Assembly (NCBI GenBank): GCA_049366815.1
Contig: JBMNCO010000077.1
Location: 1 to 20,729, forward strand
Direction: 5' to 3'
DNA from: CAYNYM01 sp049366815
Lineage (GTDB): Bacteria; Desulfobacterota; DSM-4660; Desulfatiglandales; HGW-15
Length of the DNA: 20,729 bases
Shown here: positions 14,555 through 20,729 of the stretch, piece by piece
Numbering within the stretch: the first letter of the stretch is position 1
How the letters are laid out: each line of letters opens with the position of its first letter
Program-made: the position numbers and the translations under genes
Notes under the pieces: model-generated
Databases searched by the model: none
Seen by the model: the letters and a program-made list of their open reading frames with translations, nothing else
What the model was told of the DNA's origin: nothing

Positions 14555-15776
14555 ATACGAAATCAATTATCCCTTCGTGATTCTCCTCATAGGCTCTGTG
14601 ATCATTCTGACCATAATCCTCAAGGGTGCCCTCCAAAAAATCGGCGTACCGCCCCTCGTGGGATATCTTGTGCTGGGATTCCTTTTGAGCCTGGCCAACC
14701 AGCGCTGGCAGATCCTGAGACCGGCCAGCGGGGACATCTTCGGCTTTCTGGCCGAAATCGGCCTCATCACCCTCCTCTTTCGGGTCGGCCTGGAGAGCGA
14801 CCTTCACGGACTCCTGGCCCAACTGCGTCGGGCGAGCCTGGTCTGGATGGCCAATGTGGGGGTGAGCGGCCTGATCGGCTTTGTCACCGCTGTCTATCTC
14901 CTTCACCTGACCTGGATAACCGGCACTATCGTCGCGGCTGCCTTTACGGCCACCAGTGTGGGAATTTCCGTTGCCGTGTGGGAGGAACAGGGGTACCTCA
15001 AGACACCAAGGGGGGAACTCCTCGTGGATGTGGCCGAGCTGGACGACATTTCCGCCGTGGTGATCATGGCCCTGCTCTTCGCCCTGCTTCCTGTCTTGAG
15101 AGGAGGGGGCGAAAACACGGCCCTTCTGCCCACAGCGGGCTGGACACTGGGCCTTTTCACTTTGAAGCTGGTTCTGTTCGGGTGCTTCTGCTTTCTCTTT
15201 TCCCGATATCTGGAGCGGCCCATCACAGACTATTTCCGGGATCTGACCCCTGCGAGCGACGCCATGCTGGTGGTGGCGGCGATCGGGTTCATCATCGCCG
15301 CCTTCGCCGACCTGCTGGGCTTCTCACTGGCTATCGGGGCCTTTTTCGCAGGTCTCGTCTTCAGCCGGGACCCGGACGCCGTCAAGATGGAAGCCTCTTT
15401 CCTGCCCCTTTACGAATTCTTCAGCCCCTTTTTTTTTATCGGGATCGGCATGGACCTTGATCCCAGTGGTCTGGTCACCGCCCTGGGTCCGGGCCTGGTA
15501 CTCTTCGGGGCGGCCGTGGTTTCAAAGCTGGCCGCGAACGTTTTGCCGGTATGGCTCATGACGGACCTGAAGAGCGGGATCCTCATCGGCGTCAGCATGG
15601 TTCCCCGGGCGGAAATCGCTATGATCATTATGCATCGGGGACTCAAGTTGGGGGACTGGGCCGTGCCCTCGAAGGTCTACGGGGCTGTGGTCCTGGTCTC
15701 GGCCCTCACCTGTGTCGGGGCGCCCTTGATCGTCCGCCGACTCCTGGCCACATCGCCACAGGAGGACACGTCATGA
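14547..15776 (+). CDS. NapA-like CPA2 cation/proton antiporter embedded in the N-ATPase operon
   Basis: A 409-residue inner-membrane antiporter with about 12 hydrophobic helices. ATSVGISVAVWEEQGYLKT is close to the unwound-helix motif of NapA (TATSVGI...LQELG). AELDDISAVVIM supplies the paired aspartates (D166, D167) that mark electrogenic CPA2 exchangers, which swap two protons per Na+ or Li+. No C-terminal TrkA-N domain is present, unlike most Kef systems. The GTG start at 14547 is preferred: GGGAGA lies 6 nt upstream, and it repeats the 8-nt overlap seen at the previous junction; an upstream ATG at 14514 has no such site. The stop overlaps the atpR ATG (ATGA), so the gene is fully built into the operon between atpQ and atpR. 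The transported ion is inferred. Confidence 0.92.
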   Translation: MTEYEINYPFVILLIGSVIILTIILKGALQKIGVPPLVGYLVLGFLLSLANQRWQILRPASGDIFGFLAEIGLITLLFRVGLESDLHGLLAQLRRASLVWMANVGVSGLIGFVTAVYLLHLTWITGTIVAAAFTATSVGISVAVWEEQGYLKTPRGELLVDVAELDDISAVVIMALLFALLPVLRGGGENTALLPTAGWTLGLFTLKLVLFGCFCFLFSRYLERPITDYFRDLTPASDAMLVVAAIGFIIAAFADLLGFSLAIGAFFAGLVFSRDPDAVKMEASFLPLYEFFSPFFFIGIGMDLDPSGLVTALGPGLVLFGAAVVSKLAANVLPVWLMTDLKSGILIGVSMVPRAEIAMIIMHRGLKLGDWAVPSKVYGAVVLVSALTCVGAPLIVRRLLATSPQEDTS

Positions 15777-16141
15777 CCCTCCAATGGGCTCCTCTGATCT
15801 TCTCCGCGGCGGCCGGTGCAGGTCTGGGGCTTTTTTATTTCTCGGGCCTGTGGTGGACCCTCCGCCGGCTGCCCTCTGTGCGGTCGCCCTCCTTTTGGCT
15901 CATGGCAAGTTTTCTCGTCCGGGCGGGTCTCTGTCTCTTGGGTTTTTATCTGATCCTGGGGAACGCGCCGGAAAGATTGCTGGCGGCCTTAGCCGCCTTC
16001 CTCCTGTGTCGCACGGTGATGGTAAGGTGGTTGAGACCGAAACCAAACCCTGTCCGGGGAAAGGAATCAGCCACCGGGCAACGAGGAACGTCGACAGCCC
16101 ATTTCCCGGGCATTGGCGTAAAGAACGACACGGAGGACTGA
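15773..16141 (+). CDS. atpR: N-ATPase accessory membrane protein AtpR
   Basis: A 122-residue membrane protein with three hydrophobic segments (about 5-25, 40-60, 67-82) and a polar, basic C-terminal tail of about 40 residues. GLGLFYFSGLWWTLRRLP followed by a second helix with a conserved Arg (ASFLVRAGLCLLGFYLIL) is the AtpR pattern. AtpR occurs only with N-ATPases; its membrane Arg has been proposed to interact with c-subunit carboxylates during ring assembly. The ATG at 15773 overlaps the antiporter stop by 4 nt, and atpB starts 3 nt after its end. The tail after residue 85 looks longer than usual and is low in recognisable sequence. Confidence 0.87.
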   Translation: MTLQWAPLIFSAAAGAGLGLFYFSGLWWTLRRLPSVRSPSFWLMASFLVRAGLCLLGFYLILGNAPERLLAALAAFLLCRTVMVRWLRPKPNPVRGKESATGQRGTSTAHFPGIGVKNDTED

Positions 16142-16144
16142 CCC

Positions 16145-16885
16145 ATGGACTGGATGAACATCAAAGATATCACCCCGGATCAGGTGGTCTTCTGGCAATC
16201 CGGCCCCCTGGTCCTCAACGCCACCATTCTTTTCACCTGGGCGCTCATGGCCTTTATGGTGGTGGGCTCCTGGCTGGTCACCCGAAGAATTTCCACGGGC
16301 GTCAGGATCTCCCGGTGGCAGAATCTTCTCGAGATCCTCGTGAACGGCATGCGCAGTCAGATCCGCGACATCAGCCGCCAGGAACCAGGCCGTTATCTTT
16401 ACTTCGTCGGGACCCTTTTCCTCTTCATCCTCTGCTCCAATCTCCTCGGCGTGGTCCCGGGATACCTGGCACCCACCGGATCGCTTTCAACCACGGCGGC
16501 ACTGGCCATCTGCACCTTCGTGGCCGTTCCGATATACGGTATCATGAGCCGGGGGCTCCCGGGATATCTCAAGCAGTACGTCAAGCCCACAGTTTTTATG
16601 CTGCCTTTCAATATCATGGGAGAAGTCTCTCGGACCCTGGCCCTGGCCGTACGGCTTTTCGGCAATATCATGAGCGGGACCAAGATCGTGGCCATCCTCC
16701 TCGCCCTGGCCCCCCTATTCTTTCCTGTGGTGATGCACGCCCTGGGCCTTTTGACCGGAGTCATCCAGGCCTATATCTTCGCCGTACTGGCCATGGTGTA
16801 TATTGCCTCGGCCACCCGCGCCAGAGAAGAAAGGGAGCAAGGATCCGATAAAAACGGCGACACCGGCCATAATGGCCTTCCTTAA
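16145..16885 (+). CDS. atpB: N-ATPase membrane a subunit
   Basis: A 246-residue stator channel subunit with five to six membrane helices. The essential arginine is R170 in SRTLALAVRLFGNIMSG, equivalent to Arg210 of E. coli. The last conserved helix has GVIQAYIFAVLAMVYI with Q208. The N-terminal segment is short, typical of N-type a subunits. It lies 3 nt after atpR. The hydrophilic C-terminal tail of about 25 residues overlaps a perfect dyad (GGCCAT-A-ATGGCC, 16865-16877) that may affect expression of atpE. Confidence 0.95.
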   Translation: MDWMNIKDITPDQVVFWQSGPLVLNATILFTWALMAFMVVGSWLVTRRISTGVRISRWQNLLEILVNGMRSQIRDISRQEPGRYLYFVGTLFLFILCSNLLGVVPGYLAPTGSLSTTAALAICTFVAVPIYGIMSRGLPGYLKQYVKPTVFMLPFNIMGEVSRTLALAVRLFGNIMSGTKIVAILLALAPLFFPVVMHALGLLTGVIQAYIFAVLAMVYIASATRAREEREQGSDKNGDTGHNGLP

Positions 16886-16915
16886 AGGATCGCCTAACTC
16901 GAGGACTCAACAAAA

Positions 16916-16922
16916 AGGAGGT
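16916..16922 (+). promoter_or_regulatory. Consensus ribosome-binding site of atpE
   Basis: AGGAGGT, preceded by further A residues, sits 9 nt before the atpE ATG and is the strongest Shine-Dalgarno sequence in the operon. It fixes the start at 16932 and rejects an upstream in-frame ATG at 16803. High initiation suits the large number of c subunits needed per complex. Confidence 0.8.
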
Positions 16923-16931
16923 AACAAGGAT

Positions 16932-17210
16932 ATGGACAGCATTTCCCTTATCGGTTTCGGTTCCGTCATCAGTGCGGGATTGACCATCGGAATCGGGGCG
17001 ATCGGTCCCGCCATCGGTGAAGGAAGGGCCGTGGCCCAGGGTCTGAGTTCCATCGCCCAGCAACCTGACGAGACCAACACCATCACCCGGACCCTCTTCG
17101 TGGGGCTGGCCATGATTGAATCGACCGCCATCTATGCCTTTGTGGTCTCCATGATTCTGCTCTTCGCCAATCCCTTCTGGGACCATGTCATTTCCAAAGC
17201 GGGAGGTTAG
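16932..17210 (+). CDS. atpE: N-ATPase rotor c subunit with E-S-T-x-x-Y ion site and second Glu
   Basis: A 92-residue two-helix hairpin that forms the rotor ring. The ion-binding carboxylate is E63 in IESTAIY, followed by S64, T65 and Y68, the ligand set known from Na+-binding c rings. The inner helix has GPAIGEG, placing E30 where Na+ rings such as that of Ilyobacter tartaricus have Gln32. The loop AQQPD matches the family, with the usual R being Q. The two-carboxylate arrangement is seen in N-type c subunits; at least one such ring (Burkholderia pseudomallei) was reported to be proton-specific, so the coupling ion stays open. A 46-nt gap separates it from atpB, and atpF begins 2 nt after its stop. 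Confidence 0.96.
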   Translation: MDSISLIGFGSVISAGLTIGIGAIGPAIGEGRAVAQGLSSIAQQPDETNTITRTLFVGLAMIESTAIYAFVVSMILLFANPFWDHVISKAGG

Positions 17211-17212
17211 CC

Positions 17213-18022
17213 GTGTTATTGAACTGGTTTACCGTAGCGGCGCAGATCGTCAATTTCCTGATCCTGGTGGCCCTTCTCAAGCATTTCCTCTATGACCGGA
17301 TCATTCAGGCGATGGATCAGAGGGAGAAGAATCTCCACAGCCGTATGGAAGAGGCCGAGGAGAAGCAATCCGAGGCCCGGCGGGAGGCCGATGACTTTCG
17401 AAAAAGGCGTCACGAACTGGAAGAAGACCGGGAGAGGTTGATCTCCGAGGCCAGAAAAGAGGTGGAAAGACAGAAAAAGGACCTCCAGCGCATGGCCCGG
17501 GAAGAAGTGGATGCAGAGCGCAGAGGGTGGGAAGCCTCTCTGGAAAGGGAGCGGACCTCTTTTTTGCGGGATCTCCAACAAATGGCGGCCCGGGAGGTCT
17601 ACGCAACGGCCCGGAGCATGATCCGGGACCTGGCCGGACAGGACCTGGAAGGGGCCATTGTGGCGCATTTTGTCCACCGTCTCCAGACCCTGGATGAGGC
17701 GGAGACGAGGGAGATGGCTCACGCCGTAAAGGATTCCGGCAAGGGTCTCACGATACGGAGCCGTTTCGATCTCACGCCCGAACTCAAGCGCAGGGTCACC
17801 GCCGCCTTTCACAAAGGGCTGGATCAGGACCTCGATATCCATTATGAGACCGATCCGGAGATGTTGCCGGGCATCGAGGCCACGGGTTACGGACATAAGT
17901 TGACATGGAGCACCGCAAGTTACCTCGATGAGATGGAAGATCGCGCCGGGTCTTTTTTGTCGCGCCTGGATTCGCAGGCATCGGGTAAAGACACAGGGTC
18001 GAAGGGAGAAGAAGCTCCATGA
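17213..18022 (+). CDS. atpF: N-ATPase b subunit with delta-like C-terminal extension
   Basis: A 269-residue peripheral-stalk subunit. One N-terminal membrane helix (about 3-27) is followed by a long charged coiled coil (about 30-125). The C-terminal third (about 165-255) holds SRFDLTPELKRRVTAAFHK and LPGIEATGYGHKLTWSTASYL, which resemble the C-terminal part of delta subunits. No separate atpH exists in the cluster, so this fusion probably links stalk and head alone. The start is GTG with GGGAGG at 17201-17206. The stop overlaps the atpA ATG (ATGA). Ordinary b subunits are about 160 residues, so the extra length is real and typical of N-ATPases. Confidence 0.93.
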   Translation: MLLNWFTVAAQIVNFLILVALLKHFLYDRIIQAMDQREKNLHSRMEEAEEKQSEARREADDFRKRRHELEEDRERLISEARKEVERQKKDLQRMAREEVDAERRGWEASLERERTSFLRDLQQMAAREVYATARSMIRDLAGQDLEGAIVAHFVHRLQTLDEAETREMAHAVKDSGKGLTIRSRFDLTPELKRRVTAAFHKGLDQDLDIHYETDPEMLPGIEATGYGHKLTWSTASYLDEMEDRAGSFLSRLDSQASGKDTGSKGEEAP

Positions 18023-19584
18023 AAGATGCAGCGGAACGTGGGACCGCCAACGCCTTTTTGAGGCCCGCCCTGGATCGGACCTTCAACGAACTCAGGCGGA
18101 TCCGTGAATCCCAGGAGGCCGTCCTGGAGACCCGCGAGGTGGGAATCGTAGAATACGTGGGGCCGGGTGTGGCGAGGGTGAGCGGACTGCATCACGTCCG
18201 GGCCGAAGAACTCCTGCGCTTCGAGGGGGGCCGGCTGGGAATGGCCTTCAACCTGGATTCCGGATCCGTAGGGGTGGTCCTTCTGGACGAGAGTACCGGA
18301 CTGGCAGCGGGCGGTGAAGTGGAGCGTACCGGCCGGGTCTTGGACGTTCCCGTGGGCCGGGGTCTGCTGGGACGTATCCTCGACGCTCAGGGAAGGATCC
18401 TGGACGGTCGGGGGCCGCTCCGGGACACGGAGCGACTCCCCCTGGAGCGGCCGGCTCCGGCCATCATGGACCGATTGCCCGTCACTGTGCCCCTCCAGTC
18501 CGGTCTCAAGGTCATCGATGCCATGATCCCCATCGGCCGGGGACAGCGGGAACTCATCCTGGGGGACCGGCAGACGGGCAAGACGGCCATTGCCGTGGAT
18601 ACCATTCTCAATCAGCGGGAGACGGAGGTCCTCTGTATTTATTGCGCCATCGGAAAACGGGCGTCGGCCGTGGCCAAGGTGGCGGCCGAGTTGAAAACAC
18701 ACGGGGCCACAGATTATACCGTGCTGGTCATGGCTACCGAAGAAGACCCCCCGGGGCTTCAATTCATCTCCCCTTATGCGGCCATGAGCATGGGGGAATA
18801 CTTTATGGCGGAGGGTCGGGATGTTCTGGTGGTCTTTGACGACTTGACCCGTCACGCCAGGGCCTATCGTGAAATTTCTCTGCTCCTGCGCAGGCCCCCC
18901 GGACGGGAGGCCTTTCCCGGGGATATCTTCTACATCCATTCCAGGCTCCTGGAACGGTCCACCCACCTGAAAAAGGAAAAGGGCGGCGGGTCCATAACAG
19001 CTCTACCCATCGTCGAGACCGAGGCCCAAAACATCTCGGCCTACATTCCCACCAACCTCATATCCATCACAGACGGCCAGGTCTACCTCTCTCCCGAGCT
19101 GTTCCGGAAAGGCAACCTGCCCGCCGTGGATGTGGGGAAATCCGTCTCCAGAGTGGGCGGAAAGACCCAGCTTGCCGCCTACCGTGCCGTGGCAGGGGAT
19201 CTGCGTCTGTCCTATTCCCAGTTCGAGGAGTTGGAGACCTTCTCTCGATTCGGCACCAGCCTTGATGAGGAGACACGCACGACCCTGGACCGGGGCCGCC
19301 GCGTCAGGGAAATCCTCAAACAACCCCAGTATGAGACACTCGGTGTGGCCGCGCAGATCGCCGTGCTGGTCGCGGTCAATAACGGAGTCTTCGATTCGCT
19401 GGGTCTGGAAGCGGTGGGGGAGGCCGAGAGGCGGGTCTACGAGGCCGTCACCCGGGATCTGGCTGATCTCTGCGGACAAATCGAGAAGGGTGAAAGGCTG
19501 GAGGAGAAGCATATCCAGGCCATCTCGGAAAAGGCACGGCAAGCGGTGGAACAGGGACAAGAGGTGAACCATGGAAACGATTGA
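18019..19584 (+). CDS. atpA: N-ATPase alpha subunit
   Basis: A 521-residue non-catalytic nucleotide-binding subunit of the head. P-loop GDRQTGKT is at 182-189. The sequence VLVVFDDLTRHARAYREISLLLRRPPGREAFPGD is the conserved Walker B and following region. The arginine finger is R378 in KSVSRVGG. The N-terminal segment (1-40) would contact the stalk. Length is slightly above the usual 500-515. The start overlaps atpF by 4 nt, and the 3' end overlaps the start of atpG by 14 nt. Confidence 0.96.
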   Translation: MKDAAERGTANAFLRPALDRTFNELRRIRESQEAVLETREVGIVEYVGPGVARVSGLHHVRAEELLRFEGGRLGMAFNLDSGSVGVVLLDESTGLAAGGEVERTGRVLDVPVGRGLLGRILDAQGRILDGRGPLRDTERLPLERPAPAIMDRLPVTVPLQSGLKVIDAMIPIGRGQRELILGDRQTGKTAIAVDTILNQRETEVLCIYCAIGKRASAVAKVAAELKTHGATDYTVLVMATEEDPPGLQFISPYAAMSMGEYFMAEGRDVLVVFDDLTRHARAYREISLLLRRPPGREAFPGDIFYIHSRLLERSTHLKKEKGGGSITALPIVETEAQNISAYIPTNLISITDGQVYLSPELFRKGNLPAVDVGKSVSRVGGKTQLAAYRAVAGDLRLSYSQFEELETFSRFGTSLDEETRTTLDRGRRVREILKQPQYETLGVAAQIAVLVAVNNGVFDSLGLEAVGEAERRVYEAVTRDLADLCGQIEKGERLEEKHIQAISEKARQAVEQGQEVNHGND

Positions 19585-20461
19585 GGCCCTCAAACGAAGG
19601 ATCCAGAGTACCGAGGACCTGCAGTCCGTGGTGAAGACCATGAAGGCCATGGCGGCGGTCAAGATCCGTCAGTTCCAGAAGGCCGCCGAGGCCCTTGAGA
19701 ACTATAACGAGACCGTGGAGGCCGCCCTTCAGGCGGCCTTGAGGGACCGTCCCGGCCTGGTGACCAATGCCCGCCGGGGACCGGAGGACCGCATCGGCGC
19801 GATAGTCTTCGGCACAGACCAGGGAATGTGCGGCCCACTCAATGACCAGGTTGCGGCCCACGCCCTCCGTACCCTGGCGGACTTCGCCGCCCCGGCAAAA
19901 AATCGGACGGTTCTGGCCGTGGGCGAACGGGTCGCAGGACGGCTGGAGGACGAAGGGCAGCCCGTGAAGGAGCGCATCACCCTGCCGGGATCCGTCGCGG
20001 GTATCAACGGCCGCGTCCAGCAAGTCCTTCTCAAAATCGAGGAATGGAACGCCTCATGGGGGTCGGGACGGGTCATCCTGTTTTACAGCCGCCAGGTCTC
20101 AGGGAGTGCCACCCGGCCCCTTGCGGTTCATCTGCTTCCTCTGGACAGGGCATGGCTCGAACGGCTCCGGTCCCGGACCTGGCCCACAAAGGCCGTTCCT
20201 CAGTATACCATGGACCGAGATCAACTCATCTCGGCCCTCGTGCGCCAGTATCTCTTCGTATCCATTTTCCGGGCCTTCGCCGACTCTCTGGCCAGCGAAA
20301 ACACCAGTCGCCTGGCCTCCATGCAGGGAGCCGAGAAGAACATCGGCGAGCAACTGGCCGCCCTCAACACACACTATCATCAGAAACGGCAGATGGCCAT
20401 CACGGAGGAACTTCTGGACATCGTCTCGGGCTTCGAGGCCCTGGGGGAGCAAGAGTTCTGA
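19571..20461 (+). CDS. atpG: N-ATPase gamma subunit
   Basis: A 296-residue central rotor shaft, the last gene of the operon. The N-terminal helix METIEALKRRIQSTEDLQSV and VKTMKAMAAVKIRQFQKA match gamma chains, and the C-terminal helix ENTSRLASMQGAEKNIGEQ and ITEELLDIVSGFEAL completes the coiled coil. The central Rossmann-like part is divergent from housekeeping gamma (IVFGTDQGMCGPLNDQV in place of the usual SDRGLCG), as expected for N-type. The ATG lies inside the end of atpA, with GAGGTG just upstream. Confidence 0.94.
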   Translation: METIEALKRRIQSTEDLQSVVKTMKAMAAVKIRQFQKAAEALENYNETVEAALQAALRDRPGLVTNARRGPEDRIGAIVFGTDQGMCGPLNDQVAAHALRTLADFAAPAKNRTVLAVGERVAGRLEDEGQPVKERITLPGSVAGINGRVQQVLLKIEEWNASWGSGRVILFYSRQVSGSATRPLAVHLLPLDRAWLERLRSRTWPTKAVPQYTMDRDQLISALVRQYLFVSIFRAFADSLASENTSRLASMQGAEKNIGEQLAALNTHYHQKRQMAITEELLDIVSGFEALGEQEF

Positions 20462-20555
20462 ACGGCAGAGGTTCATTTGCACAAAGGAACGAAACGCCTC
20501 AGGCCGGCCTTTGCGATTGGATGCCCTGACCGGGTCCGGGACGCCGAAAGGAGGA

Positions 20556-20611
20556 CGACCGCAAGCAAGACATACAGGCTTATTTGAGTCGCCTGCGTGT
20601 TTGTGCGGTCG
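20556..20611. terminator. Long imperfect hairpin downstream of atpG, possible bidirectional terminator
   Basis: CGACCGCA (20556-20563) pairs with TGCGGTCG (20604-20611), and CAGGC (20575-20579) pairs with GCCTG (20591-20595) around an 11-nt loop, with partial pairing between. It sits between the end of atpG and a probable convergent gene. No T tract follows on either strand, so factor-independent termination is doubtful. Confidence 0.35.
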
Positions 20612-20656
20612 CCCCCTACCCTTCACATGTCTCAGAGACGCGATAACAGCTTTTGA

Positions 20657-20728
20657 TCAGCCGTTTGCGACCAGAGGCAGATCCACATCCTGCCTTTCGG
20701 AACAAAGGGCGTCTTCCAGGGCCTCGTC
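20657..20728 (-). CDS. C-terminal fragment of an unidentified minus-strand gene
   Basis: Reading leftwards from the window edge, one frame gives 23 residues ending before a stop at 20657-20659 (DEALEDALCSERQDVDLPLV then ANG). Composition is acidic and helix-like, and the strand would be convergent with atpG, which suits the hairpin between them. Too little is present to name a family or to be sure that it is coding. Confidence 0.3.
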   Translation of the reverse strand, partial: DEALEDALCSERQDVDLPLVANG

Positions 20729-20729
20729 G

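Noticed and set aside
15784..16851. A 355-codon plus-strand open frame
   Set aside because: It covers atpR and most of atpB in another frame. Its translation is rich in Arg, Gly, Pro and His, typical of a GC-rich shadow, and the true genes have clear membrane helices and key residues.
16803..16931. N-terminal extension of the c subunit from an upstream ATG
   Set aside because: The extension is polar, overlaps atpB in another frame, and the consensus Shine-Dalgarno sequence points to 16932.

Overview
This looks like a chromosomal segment of a Gram-negative anaerobe, most likely a deltaproteobacterium-type organism (Desulfobacterota). Pointers are a membrane pyrophosphatase behind a sigma54-type promoter, a DUF5752/TreT trehalose pair, a CBS-domain protein of a type I associate with that group, and an N-type rotary ATPase operon. 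The taxonomic placement is inference. No rRNA, tRNA, CRISPR array or intact insertion sequence was seen.

Layout. Positions 1-1098 hold no convincing gene: an AT-richer stretch with a large imperfect inverted repeat, ending in a textbook -24/-12 promoter and a structured leader. Then comes a K+-dependent membrane pyrophosphatase (hppA, +) closed by an intrinsic terminator. From about 3.6 to 10 kb nearly everything is on the minus strand: a NarL-type response regulator, a soluble receiver-histidine kinase, a decayed trehalose-6-phosphate synthase (otsA) remnant, trehalose synthase TreT with DUF5752, a repeat-rich gap, a universal stress protein, an exported Gly/Tyr-rich protein and a truncated CBS-domain protein. 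From 10072 to 20461 one tightly packed plus-strand block encodes phosphoenolpyruvate synthase followed by atpD-atpC-atpQ-[antiporter]-atpR-atpB-atpE-atpF-atpA-atpG. Most of its junctions overlap or abut. The right edge carries a hairpin and probably the tail of a minus-strand gene.

How it works together. The order atpDCQ-RBEFAG, the presence of AtpQ and AtpR, the absence of a separate delta gene and the long AtpF mark an N-ATPase. Two departures from the standard operon stand out. A NapA-like CPA2 cation/proton antiporter with the electrogenic Asp-Asp motif is embedded between atpQ and atpR. The whole cluster also follows ppsA with a 23-nt overlap. The c subunit carries an E-S-T-x-x-Y site plus a second buried Glu, and the pyrophosphatase has its gating Glu at the position found in Na+-pumping relatives. 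Together with trehalose synthesis genes and a universal stress protein, the window reads as an ion-homeostasis, osmotic-stress and energy-saving neighbourhood. That functional reading is inference; the gene identities are well supported.
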